The notes beneath the pieces are model-generated. The model was not told the origin of the DNA and searched no databases. It saw only the letters and a program-made list of their open reading frames with translations. A program made the translations under genes and the position numbers. Source: Fragum whitleyi (taxonomy: Eukaryota > Mollusca > Bivalvia > Cardiida > Cardiidae). Taken from it: a DNA stretch of 64,000 nucleotides. Of the stretch, positions 45,941-58,235 are shown in pieces (position 1 is the stretch's first letter; each line of letters starts with the position of its first letter). Location of the stretch: assembly GCA_948146395.1 (NCBI GenBank), contig OX411556.1:31075056-31139055 (forward strand), in the 5' to 3' direction.

Positions 45941-46369
45941 TGTGACCTGTCGCGCGAAATATGACCATCTAGGAAGTGCGTAAAATGTCGACCCCTAGTC
46001 AGACTGCGCGGTCAGACAAAGGGTAGAAACCGTTCGAACTTGACTTGATTTTGGGAATCTAGAATGATCATTTTACCTTACTGAAAAAAAAATAAAAAAA
46101 GAAATAAATAAATAAATATAAAAATGCGACCTCTGCTAAATCTATGCGCGACCCATCCCTTTTAAAATATCTATTTTAAATAGAGACTTACCAGATTGTC
46201 CTTTATAGCGTTTGGTTGAAACCAATTTATTTTACATCGATTGGTAAACAAGTTCTTACAACTTGGATTAGTACCTCTGGATTTTGCTTCCTGGAAAATT
46301 GACCAGAACTCGCACCGAATGTGTTGGCCAATGAAAGAACCAAGATCCTTTTTAGCGTAACGGGTTACA
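45941..46369 (+). mobile_element. MITE-B copy 3, split by SINE-B
   Basis: Left part 45941-46210 starts TGTGACCTGTCGCGCG. Right end 46351-46369 (tttagcgtaacgggttaca) completes it after the SINE at 46211-46345. Confidence 0.75.
46211..46345 (-). mobile_element. SINE-B copy 3 (head-less)
   Basis: Minus-strand body and tail of SINE-B (caagttcttacaacttgg, attttgcttcctgg, actcgcaccgaatgtgttggcc). Flanked by a 12-bp duplication, TCCTTTATAGCG (46199-46210) and TCCTTTTTAGCG (46346-46357), so it integrated as a 5'-truncated copy. Confidence 0.8.
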
Positions 46370-47084
46370 TTGCTTATCTTACCACTAGTTCTGATTTGAG
46401 CCAACATAAACTCACTAGAATGCGAGTTTTACAGTTATATAACTAAACCTTATACTATAGCGGTACCAATTCAATTTAAAGAAAGCCTAACGTAACTATA
46501 ATTCGCATATACCCAAAAGTCATTTTTAACCAAATAAGACATTAATCAGTGCGATTTTATTAAACCAGGCTCTCAGAATGGGGTTCTCTTCTCCCTCAAG
46601 AGCCGTTTAATCTTAGCTAAAAGGCTAGACCAATTCCTAAATAAAGATTTATTCTGCTCTATTGAGTTCATGGTTTAACGGAATATCCCCATGGTACAGT
46701 TATTACCATCGTGAAATTCACTCGTATTCCGATCAAAATTCTATGTTGAAAATTGTATTCTAAATCAGCGCATCGCTAAGACTCAGATAAGTATGTAATC
46801 CACAAAGTCTAATTTGGATCTTTACTTGGCGATCAACAGATGGCTATGGACCTGCGCTCTTTGTTCATTACCTTAAATATTCGAAATGCACCGAGTTGGT
46901 ATCCCCGCTGTTCAATTTTAGTCTATCATAGCATTCAAAGTTTTTTCTTAAATCGTTCAAAAAGCCACGGAAGCCTTCAGAAATGTTTCGAAATCGCTTT
47001 ATAATTCAATTCATATCTATCAAATCATTTCGATATTTTATTTGCAAATTGCACTAGGATTCTTTTTAATTAAGGTTTTTGTTT
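46370..47084. other. spacer, no gene seen
   Basis: AT-rich; 46690-46790 has a faint MITE-A left end (gttattaccatcgtgaaattc). Confidence 0.4.
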
Positions 47085-47540
47085 ACCAGTGTAACTACGT
47101 AAGGAATACCCAATAGGTTCTTAGTAGCTTGAAATTAAGTTCACGTTAGTATTTCCTAAGACCACTCTCCTTAGGTTAATTTTTATTTCGTTAATGGCGT
47201 AATACATGAGATTTTTATCATATGAAGATAATGAAAATCCCTTGTAAAAACAAAAAGAAGTAGCAATTTTTAAATCGGGCGAGTGGATGATCCGCGGAAG
47301 CGTATCGAAAATTAATATTAAAAAAAAGTTTGCTTCTATATATTGTATAGACATATAATATGTTTTTGATCTAAGCCCTAAACATTGCAAGTGCCTTTAG
47401 TTATTTCCCTGAAATATGTGTTTTTAGGGTATGACCTGCAGGACTGTCCACATTTGTTTTTTCCGTAAATACCAATAAACGTAGTAGCATTTGAAACGGT
47501 AACCAGTCTAGTGACATCCCTGAACAACGAATCAGTTTCG
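47085..47540 (+). repeat. dispersed repeat J, copy 2
   Basis: gtaactacgtaaggaatacc through tatattgtatagacatata to ccagtctagtgacatccc, colinear with 40345-40790 but with many substitutions. Confidence 0.65.
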
Positions 47541-48589
47541 AATTTTACCGAAGATGATAATAATATCGAGTCAAGTGATGTCATATCTATTAACAGCTTG
47601 AAATCGTAACGGGGTTAACTGAGCTGAGCGTCAAACGTCCGTCGTCTGCCAAAACTACAAATCTTCAATTGAAATCACATTAGGTAAATAATGTTAGCAA
47701 TACAACTATCTAATAAAGACATAAACAATTCCGTCTTTAGTTGTAATTTATTTACGAAAATGATTCTTGTGTAACGCTGCATCAGTCTCCAAAATTTAAG
47801 TATGTGGACATTCAAAACATGCCTTAAAAGAGCGGAGGTCAATTTTATATAGTTTATTTACTGAGATCCTTTACTTAAAAGCATATGCATACATGGATGG
47901 CAACTATATCTCAAAAGAATTATCTCAGGGGACCCTTTAACAAAAGATATATATAATATTTTAATGAAAAAGCTCAAGTTTTATGAGCAGAGCTTGTTCA
48001 ATCAACGTTTTAAAGAAATAATACTTGGGTGGCGTTTAACTTGCGTGGCAAGAAAATTTGATTGGTTTGAATTATCTTGGTATGATCGATTGGATATATT
48101 TCTATATAATGCCTTTGTAGAGTAGTTTTTTCAACTATTTCTGTCACCTAACTTTGCGACTGACCGGAACGTTCACCATCATCAGTTTCAGTACTTTGAT
48201 TAAAATGAGTAAGTTGATTGATGGTAGTACGTAGTGAGTCGGACCCCCAACAATAGAATGGTATTTTGGATGAGATTCCCGTTTTGGGCGAATATCCTTT
48301 TCGAATGTCCATCTAAGGGGAGAATAATAGTCAACTAAAGCGAGTTGACCAGATGGAGGCTAGGCTAGGAAAGGGAAAAATGTACATCTAAATAAGATAA
48401 ATACATGGTATTCAAAGTACGCTTTATGTAGGATAATGTTACATGTAAAAGTACCGCTAAACACAATAAAACGTGAGGCGCAGGAGGCGGATTATACTCC
48501 CCTGATTAGGCCTTGTCACAAATTTGTAATCAATACTTAAACATTATTTTAATTGAATGCTACTATAGTTGGGACACTTTATCAACAAC
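47541..48589. other. spacer, no gene seen
   Basis: No gene recognised. 48340-48370 (gagttgaccagatggaggctaggctaggaaaggg) is reminiscent of the SINE-A body but short. Confidence 0.35.
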
Positions 48590-48977
48590 ATTTATGTAAA
48601 GTTGGAAGAAATTTAGACAATTTAAAAGAAATTGTATTTTAAATAAATTATCTTGACAATATGACCTTAAACTTTGACGTTGATTTTGGTATCCGCTGAA
48701 AAGTCTTGTCACAAGTAATCAACATCTGAAATACAAAGACAAAGGCAATATTACATACCATGGCTTTCTAAAAGATAATGTGCAAGTTCAAATTTTCGTA
48801 ATTCTGATCTTGAGAAATGACATTGACCTTGACTAAGGACCTTGAACATGGTACCAACAAAACGTTTTTGTCACAAGCAATCCACATGTAAACTATGAAG
48901 CTTATATCTCATTCCAATCGAACGTTGTGACTAATTTTGTTATGAACAATTTATGTGTGGGTGTGTGTTTTGGTGTT

Positions 48978-49011
<34 letters not shown>

Positions 49012-49700
49012 CGAGAAACAGAGAGCTTACGCAAAATTGGCATTGACCTTGACCGATGACCTTGATTTTTGTATCTGCTACAAGGTCTTGTCACAAGTAA
49101 TCAGCATTTGAAATATGAAGGCTATTTTACATAAGTTTGCAAACTTATATTCAATTTAAAAGTTGAAATTTTCAAAATTTTCATCTTGAGAAATGACCTT
49201 CAATACACAAATGACCTTCAATTTGGTTTCAACAGAAAGGTCTTGTTACAAGCAATCCACATGTCTAATATGAAGACTATATCTCTTACAATCAAATGAT
49301 ATGACCAATATATAAATTACCGAGAAACAAATAGTTTACGTAAAGCTATTAACATAACAACCCTTTTCCCTTGGCGGTTCCTATACATATATCTTAATAC
49401 TTTATTATCAAGGTCATTTAATTTGCAATTCAATAATAAATTTTCATTGAATTCTGAACAATAAACACGGAGAAATAAAAGAAAAACTGTTTTTACAAGA
49501 AAATTCCTTTTTCCATGATGATGCCTCAAATTCAAAAACCTGTAAAAAATCATCGTTGATATATCATAGGGAGTTCAAATGTGAAGTTTCATCAAATTTG
49601 GTCCAAGAGTTATGTAGAAATCGCTTCGGACAGACGGATTGACGGACAGACAAAGCGGCGGCTATGTGCCCCCCCCCCCTTTGAGGGGCATAAAAACACC
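48590..49700 (+). mobile_element. modular tandem-core element ending in GGGGGG-CAT
   Basis: Four units, near 48655, 48815, 49035 and 49195, share gaccttga.. , (a/g)gtcttgt(c/t)acaagtaatc(a/c)acat and gaaat(a/c)tgaag. The right end has cggacagacggattgacggacagac and a C-run then tttgaggggcataaaa. Architecture is parallel to the pearl-like elements (tandem core, ACGG-type tract) with different sequence. A 32-base T run lies inside (48980-49011). Confidence 0.6.
48980..49011. repeat. poly(T) tract
   Basis: Thirty-two T in a row. Confidence 0.95.
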
Positions 49701-50402
49701 TAATACCTTCGCTATTTTGATTTATTTCAATAACTTAATTGTATTTGATTTTGTTTAAATATTACCAAATTTATTCTTATTTTTATCTTTAGAAGTTTCA
49801 ATGGAAAAAAATACAGGTTGTCTGGGAAAAACAATCTGAAATGCATGACTGATTACCTGGCTTTCAAATTATTTTATACGTACTCGACTTTATTCAATGA
49901 TCCATCGATTTTCAGCCATCTGTAGTCGAGGATGACAACCTACGTCAGAGCATACATCATCGGATGGGGACAAGCTAAAAACTCAATGTCAAACGTTAAA
50001 CTTGGTATTTTTGAAGCATGTCTCCAGCATTTAGGAATCGATTGCAAATAAAAAAATTGGCAGTGTTGTTCCTAAGTGTTATGTGAAGAAAATTTTGTTT
50101 GGACACGCCAGAGTACTGAATAACAAACGATAAAATGGTCTAGTCCGGAGCATATCTTCAACACTCATGGCTGGAATTCAAACTAATTTTGAACAGTTGC
50201 TCCCCTAGATAATGATAATTAGTAGTGTCAGTTTAACAGTGTGTTTGGGAAGTTAGCTATATGTGTGAGGCATTCGTGTCTGTGACATTTCTAGTTTTAT
50301 TCGTACTGTGTTTAAATTCTCAATGAAACATACTTTCGCTCCAAAAAGTACAAAAGATGATCAGAGAAAACAGACTACGAATCCTCGACTTTCATCCATA
50401 AC
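49701..50402. other. spacer, no gene seen
   Basis: AT-rich; nothing recognised. Confidence 0.4.
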
Positions 50403-50943
50403 TAAAGTTAGGAACGTCGTGCAATTGACAAGATGAATTATTTTGGAATGATTTTTTAATGAAATGGAGCGAGTTTTGAGTGTAATCCGAGGAAGGTAAT
50501 CCAATATTGCTCATTTTGTTCGAGATGAACAAAATTAGCAAGTTCTTTGCATACCTTTTTCGCGAAACAATCAGACGCTTACAAAATTCAACCAAGTTAA
50601 AGAAATCGTGGATTTTTTCTAGCGATTTATATTTTGAATTAAGTTGTTTATGTTATCCTTTTTAACAAAATAAGCGATATACCCATTTTAATCAAATATG
50701 CACACAAATACTTTAACGAGCTTCAAAATTCTTCAAGAACCAATTTCAATGATGTTCGGGAGTACTCAATTTTTTCTTGCTATGTTTGTCTTCAATGACG
50801 TTTTTGAACTAATCTTTGTAGGGATTTTGAAGCGTTTGTGAATGGATTGAGTGAGCGATAGGAATAAACGAATGGATCGCTGAGTGAATGGTTTTGAATG
50901 TTTTCGATCGAAATGATTCACAATTTCATGATGAAACTAACCG
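50403..50943 (-). mobile_element. MITE-A copy 9
   Basis: taaagttaggaacgtcgtgc at the left, atttcatgatgaaactaaccg-TA at the right. The central palindrome is present at 50489-50560, and a second partial palindrome segment at 50665-50710 suggests an internal duplication. Confidence 0.75.
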
Positions 50944-51063
50944 TACCTAGCCCCTGTGCGGATGTGTGTGTACTCTTTTTTAAAGGGATGAGTAACTTGA
51001 GGCCCGGACTTCACATTTGTTTTTGTTGACTGAAGCGACAATTGATTGATTAATTGATTGAAT

Positions 51064-51575
51064 GGTGTTTTACGCCGCTTTCAACAATCTTCAGTTATAT
51101 CGCAGCGGCTGGAGCACCCAACAATGGATTCCTGGTATTTCTCTCGACAGTACTTCCATCACAGCCTTGCTTATACTCCAGGGCCCGTTTTACTAAACTA
51201 CTTACCATAAATATAATCGTAAGTCCAAATCAAAAATCGTACCTGGTGGTTTCATTCATTGTTAGATTCTGCCTTGCAAAATCTCATTGGAATCGTCTCT
51301 AGAAGACGATTCCAATGAGGTAATACATGTCAGAATTCGTTTCTTAGTTACTACTGTGGAAGCAACTTTAATTTTTGACTAACGCAAGAAATGATCGTAA
51401 GATGTTTAGTAAAACGGGCCCCAGCTGCTATCTCAAATAGGTCTACAATAAAGATCCCATTGGTGAGAGACCATAGTCAAAAAGGATGAGTGCCATATTC
51501 GGAGATCGAACCCGGGACCTCTAGATTGACAGTCCGACGCGCTAACAACCGTGCGCTATAACGGCGACTACACAT
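51064..51575 (-). mobile_element. SINE-A copy split by MITE-D
   Basis: Tail and half the body at 51064-51181 (gttttacgccgctttcaac, ggctggagcacccaacaatgg), the other half and head at 51422-51575 (cagctgctatctc, gatcgaacccgggacc). The break falls exactly at the MITE-D ends. Confidence 0.85.
51182..51421. mobile_element. MITE-D copy 3, inside SINE-A
   Basis: 240 bp flanked by CAG (51179-51181, 51422-51424). Ends GGCCCGTTTTACTAAACTAC and inverse of GGGCCCGTTTTACTAAACAT. Central palindrome aatctcattggaatcgtctc / gacgattccaatgag intact. Confidence 0.88.
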
Positions 51576-52000
51576 GGAATCTCGATTAGGTACAGCTGTT
51601 GAGGGGATAGTCCTTACAAACTTTTGAAACTGGCACTTCATTTTTAAGTCTCACACAAACAAATTGAGTATGAAGGAGATAATCTCAGATTTTGGTGGCC
51701 TTTCGATAAAAAGGTCGAGGGTAAGATGACCGTTTGTAAATTTCTCGGGTTGATGAACTTCTAGTTTACCGAACCTACAATAGTGGTACTGATGCTTACA
51801 ATGATCGTTTAGCGGTCAAAGCCTTACGATTAACGTCTATGTAAATCTGTCAAACCGCCACACCTGAAGTCAATGAACTAATTTCGGAAGTTAATTGTGC
51901 CATAGGACCTAAATATGCAGATTTGTTTCTTAAAAATACTGTATGCAAACAAAAAAATAGAGAAAATAAAAATTCTCTTTCATTTTTTTTCAATTATAAT
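51576..52000. other. spacer, no gene seen
   Basis: No gene recognised. Confidence 0.4.
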
Positions 52001-52001
52001 T

Positions 52002-52057
<56 letters not shown>
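52001..52057. repeat. (CTTT)n microsatellite
   Basis: About 14 tetranucleotide units. Confidence 0.97.
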
Positions 52058-52164
52058 AATTGCTTTCTTTACTGCTATCTTTAAATTTATTACTGTTGCA
52101 ATCCACGTACGACTTTAAAATTATAGATATGGTCGTACATGTATTCCCCAAATGAGAAATATTC

Positions 52165-53105
<941 letters not shown>

Positions 53106-53895
53106 CGTTGTAAAAAAAATAGCGGTGGATCTTAACTCTGTGACCGTTCCTAAAAAAAGCTGATTGGTGATGTTATTGTTTGAAATGAATGATAATTGGT
53201 ATAATGAAAGAAATAAGGATAACCTTTTTTGGTGATATCGCTGTTTTTTCGGTTAGTTTATCAATTGATAATCAGCCGATATCAACTCGATAACTTACCG
53301 AAAAGCATAAATCAGTCAATAGAATTTCGTCCCGTTGTTTAATCGTTCTGAATGATTAGATACCAAACATCAAGATAAATTCGAATTATACAAAATCAAA
53401 TCAGTGAAAACTAAAGGTCTCCATAGACTATCGGAAAGCAAAAAAAAGAAATTTTGTTTACTCTAAGCACAATGCTCAAAGTACCAAGGATTGGCCAAGA
53501 AGCCGAATTTCCTAAGGCAATGACCCAAAATTACTACACTTTCATCTCCGCAAGCCAAGGGCTCTAGCTCCACTCTGTTCGTTACATAGTGTAGCTATCT
53601 AAGCCATTGGCTTGGAAATATGCTAGACCTTGGTCCGAGGTACTTTCAAGTTTACGGAAACAACCCGATTGATATTCAAAATGGTTGAATGTAGGATGAT
53701 TCGTCCGTGCAAAAAATATATATAAATATCGGACCTATTAAAGAATTAGAATTTTGGTGTACTACCTCAATAGAGTGTTTCTTATGGAAGTTCAGTTAAA
53801 ACACCTTAAAATTCATGAGACGTTTTTCGAAATGAAATTAAATCAGTGGGATATATAGGTAAATCTTACAATGAGCAAAACTTAACGAAAAAAGT
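53106..53895. other. spacer with inverted dispersed repeat I trace
   Basis: 53490-53680 (aatgacccaaaattactacac, ccgaggtactttcaagtttacgg) is the inverse of dispersed repeat I. No gene recognised. Confidence 0.45.
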
Positions 53896-54068
53896 TTTAC
53901 CTCCCTTTATTATGTTTTACCTAGTTATCATGAGTAGACTTGGATGAAGTTGTGGACTATTTTGACCGATTTTGGATTGTTTTGGAGGGATTTAGTGATT
54001 GGCTTGATTGCTATGAATGAAACACCGAGTAAGCAATTTAGAATGTTTTTGATCGGAATCAATGTCAA
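53896..54068 (-). mobile_element. MITE-A copy 10 (right half)
   Basis: From ttttacctccctttatt to cgatg-TA. Its terminal TA (54069-54070) is also the first TA of the next copy. Confidence 0.65.
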
Positions 54069-54070
54069 AT

Positions 54071-54488
54071 CCTCGATGTACAGTAAGTAACATTGTGAAA
54101 TTTACTATCATCTCGATCATAACCATTCAAAATAATCGCTCAGCGATCAAATACCTCTAAACACTCACTCCAATCACTCGACTTCGCTCAGAAATTGTTG
54201 AAAAACGCTTTGAAATCGTCGAAAACGATAAACACTTCAATTAAATCGATCAAATAATTGCATTATTTTAATTGGTTGGCGCTTTGAAAGCTTGATTTGT
54301 CCGTGAAGACACGAAGTAAGAAAATTTTATATAGACATGTTTGTTATGAAAGAAAAGTGAAAAACATCATCGCCAGTTTCGTCCAATTGGATGAAATTAT
54401 CGATTATGTTTAGCAATCATTCAAAACTCATTTATCACACTAATTAAATTTCCTTCCAAAATCATTTACTTTTTAACTTTTTCCTAAC
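54071..54488 (+). mobile_element. MITE-A copy 11
   Basis: CAGTAAGTAACATTGTGAAA to a worn right end (tttttcctaactaTA). The palindrome is only partly preserved (atgaaattatcgattatgt). Confidence 0.7.
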
Positions 54489-54498
54489 TATACATGTA

Positions 54499-54914
54499 CA
54501 GTAAGTTACATCGTGAAATTGATATTCATCTCAATCAAAACAATTCTAAATCGCTCACTCATCGCTCCATTCATTCATTTAAAACAATCTCTCAAACCAT
54601 TCCAAAACGCTCAAAAATGATGAGATCCACAACTGCATTAAAATCAATTTAGCTTGAAATAAATCTCTATTTCAATATCATAGTTGAAACTGTAGGCGTC
54701 TGATTGGCGTCTGATTGTTCTTGGAGAAAAAAGGAGGCTATTTATAGACCTTATATGCATAATTTATTAAAGGGAGGTAATGAATATCGCTAATTTTGTT
54801 TATCCTTAACAAAATTAGTGATTTCACTCAAAACTCGCTCTATTCACTCATTCAATTTCATTCCAAATCACTCCTTAATCAATTACTTTGTCAATTTCAC
54901 GATGTTATTAACTG
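54499..54914 (+). mobile_element. MITE-A copy 12
   Basis: CAGTAAGTTACATCGTGAAA preceded by TA, ending cacgatgttattaactg. Central palindrome left arm complete at 54770-54800; the right arm is shortened. Confidence 0.8.
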
Positions 54915-55120
54915 TTAGAAAGTGCAATGAAGGCTTGGTATACAATCTGAGCCAATCTCTTAAATGTCTGAATTCTGTATATAAACATCGACCTTTATAC
55001 TATTTCACGTAAGTAAATGATGCTGATTAACAGGAATAGAAATCAGATAAACAAGTGCCAACCATGTTGGTAACGAGGAGAGCATGACTAAGAGCAGGAG
55101 CGCATCAGTTCGAGACTCCA

Positions 55121-55367
55121 GGGGCCCGTTTAACCAAACATCTTACGATAAAAAAATATCGTAAGGCAGAATCATCAATTGCACCTGGTGTTTTCGTTCC
55201 TCGTTAGATTCTGCCTTGCAATATCTCATTGCAAACGTCTTGAGAAGACGATTCTAATGAGATGATGCATGGCTGAATTCCATAATATAGTTTCTTCTGT
55301 AGAAACAACTTTATTTTTTGACTTATGCAAAAAATTAGCATAATTCAGATGTTAAGTTAAACAGGCC
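55121..55367. mobile_element. MITE-D copy 4
   Basis: GGGGCCCGTTTAACCAAACA preceded by CA, right end worn (gatgttaagttaaacaggcc). Central palindrome ctcattgcaaacgtcttgag / gacgattctaatgag. Confidence 0.75.
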
Positions 55368-55839
55368 AAAGGGTAACAAAACGATAGCAAACGTTGCTCT
55401 CTAAAACTAAGGCTTTTTAAATTATTAATTTTATATGTCGAAACGAGGTGTTTTTTTTTATTTATTCATTTATCTTTTTTTTTATTATTATTTTTAAGTT
55501 GGAATGCGGAGCAATTCCAACTTAGATTTAACAAAACCGCAAAATGAACACAAGATAATTTCATTTCGGGTTATTTGAGAACACATATCACGTGAACAGG
55601 ATGTGAATACACTTCGACCTATTTCGTACATCTCAACGTGACATAGACATACAGTTTTTATCATCAAAGAAGTAATAATGCTGGAAAATTACACAACTAT
55701 CACTTCATGTATATTATTAAAACGCTTATTTATGTTTTAAACGATATTTATTGAAACTTGCGTAAGAATTTACTAGTATCACATGTTTGCATTACTATAT
55801 TTGGAAATCATGTGATAAGTCAAATAAGGTCAGCTATAT
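55368..55839. other. spacer, no gene seen
   Basis: AT-rich; nothing recognised. Confidence 0.4.
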
Positions 55840-55960
55840 ACAATAGCACTAGCCAATCACGTGATCTGCTTATTTGGTAATGTCGCGACCTCTTTTCTCA
55901 GTATTGTGGCAATAGCACAGGCCAAACACGTGATCTGCTTATTTGGTAATGTCGCTCCCT
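55840..55960. repeat. tandem pair of ~70-bp units with CACGTG boxes
   Basis: caatagcac..gcca and cacgtgatctgcttatttgg occur twice (about 55841 and 55911), followed both times by taatgtcgc. Each unit has a CACGTG E-box. No gene start adjoins. Confidence 0.8.
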
Positions 55961-56211
55961 GTTTTTCGTAGAATTATGTTATAGCTTCTTTGAGAGGTAT
56001 AGTTTCTCTTTCTGAACGAATTTATTACACATTTAGTTTTGACAAATTGTTATATTGTACATTTCTGTCTACAGTTACGAAATAAAATCTTCAGCTTTTG
56101 TTGAAGGGGTGATACACATTTATAGTTAATAAATATTTTGGCAACATATTGTCGTTTGTTTTCCGTCATATTGCAGTTATCTACATGAATGTTATTCAGA
56201 GCACCACCTTA

Positions 56212-56618
56212 CAGTTAGTTACATCGTGAAATTGACATTCATCTCAATCAAGAACATACTTAATCTTTCACTCAGCGCTCCATTCATTCATTCCAAACAC
56301 TCACCCAAACCATTCAAAAACGCTCAAAATTACTAAAAAAAATAAGATCAACATGTACATTCAACGTGCATAAGGTAAGAACCAAATCGCGATTTCACTG
56401 ACATTTTTGAAATTTAAAGCGTCTGATTGGTTCTTAACGCAATAGGCAGCTATTGATGGAACTTTTAAGCATGTTTAATTAAAGGGAGGTTTTTCATATC
56501 GCTAATTTTGTTCAGGATGAACAGCGACATTGGATTCCGTCCTTTAAATTTCACTCAAAACTCGCTCCTCTCACTCATTCAACTTCATTCCTAAATCATT
56601 CAAAAATCGTCCACCTTG
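56212..56618 (+). mobile_element. MITE-A copy 13 (right end lost)
   Basis: Preceded by TA; CAGTTAGTTACATCGTGAAA to ttcaaaaatcgtccacctt, where it is cut off at the modular repeat that follows. Confidence 0.8.
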
Positions 56619-57645
56619 TGGCCGCTTTCAACGAAATTTTGCCAAAGTGTTTCGTGGGTGACCCTCTTCACAAATTGTTCGATAAATTCTGATTGGCCCA
56701 TAAATTTAGGTGTGGTAGGGCTCGAACTCTTTGAACGACATCTCCTCCTGAACCACTGGACCGATTTCGTTGAAACTTTACCAGAATTTTCTTGGAGGTT
56801 GGCCCTTTTTAAAAAATTGTTCGCGATATTAAGAACGACATCTCCTCCTTAACCACTGGGCTGACTTCAATTAAACTTTCCGAGAAATTTTCCTGGGCGA
56901 CCATTTGCTTAAACTTTTCGCGAAATTTTGATTGGCTCAAAAATAAGAGCGTTGAAGGGAGGGGCTTATTTTGAGCCCGAAATCTTTGATCGACATCTCC
57001 TCCTGAACCACTACACCGATTTCAATTAAACTTTATCAGAATTTTCCTGGGGTGACCCATTTTAAAAAAATGTTCGCGATATTTAGATTGGTAAATAAAT
57101 ATGAGCGTGACAGGGCGGGGTTTTTTAGCCTTAAAGCTTTGAACGACATATCCTCCTGAATCACTGGGCTGATTTCAATTAAACTTTCCGAGAATGATCT
57201 TTAGGTGACCCATTTCAGAAATTTTTCGCGAAAGTTTGATTTGCCCAAAAATATGAGCGTGGAAGGGAGTTCCTCCAGAACCACTAGGCCGATTTCAATG
57301 AAAATTTACCACTTTGGGTACCTTGGGTGACCCTTTTCAGGCCCATAAATACGGGCGTGACGGGGCGGGCCTTATTTTGAGTCATAAAACATTGAATGAC
57401 ATCTCCTCCTGAATCACTGGGCCGATTTCAATGAGACTTTACCAGAATGTTCCTTTGATGACCCTCTCCAAAAATTTGTTGGCAAAATTTTGATTACGCA
57501 TAAATATGGTTTTGCAGGGCATGGCTAATTTGTAATTAATGGGTGGGTATGGCCCATCATCTCTGTTTATTCTTCGAATGATATTTCCTCTTCAACAATT
57601 AGACAATATTTGAATGAAACTATGCCAGCAATTTTCTTGGATGCG
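56619..57645 (+). repeat. modular tandem repeat, variant 3
   Basis: About seven units, 100-160 bp apart, each with acgacatctcctcctgaacc, actggg(c/a)cgatttcaatgaaac and tttacca(g)aatttt. Resembles pearl-like core units in layout. The 78-codon plus frame at 56616 is a by-product. Confidence 0.65.
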
Positions 57646-58192
57646 ATCCACTGGACCAATCGAATTCAGGCCCGCTTGTTATCAGTTTTCTTTCATCAGT
57701 TTCAGTCCTGTATAGCGATTCAGGGGTTTAAGCGCCTATCGTTGTGAAAAACATTGACTTATATACGCCTGTCAAAAGACAGGATCACCTGTGGTGGGCA
57801 GAAAGCGTCGGCTTCGTTAGTGGCTTGAGGTCACCGTCTCTTGAACGCATTCCAACTTATCAGTACTTTCAGTACTTTGATTATGATTACAGTCAAAAGG
57901 AATTAGCTGAGAACAAAGCAATGGTAAGCAATACACGTTGAAACACGCAATATCACATTTCATTTTCATATAAGCACACATGTCCGGTACTGCAAAAGAA
58001 CCAAAAGGGCATTCATAAACATTATACGAAAACCAATTTAACGCTGTCGAACTCGAATAACGTTTCTCGGTCATTGACGGGATAATGGCTTCTGTTTTCT
58101 CCTTGAAGAAAAAAGTAAAATAATCTACTCTGTTCCTACTTTTTTTTTCTCCCCTCTTCGCCTCTTTGCTCGCATTATTTTCCCGCCCCCGC

Positions 58193-58194
<2 letters not shown>
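57646..58194. other. spacer, no gene seen
   Basis: No gene could be supported. Frames at 57744-57941 and 57817-58074 overlap on opposite strands and have no known domain. Confidence 0.4.

Positions 58195-58231
<37 letters not shown>
58195..58231. repeat. (CT)n microsatellite
   Basis: Thirty-seven bases of CT after a C-rich stretch. Confidence 0.97.
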
Positions 58232-58235
<4 letters not shown>

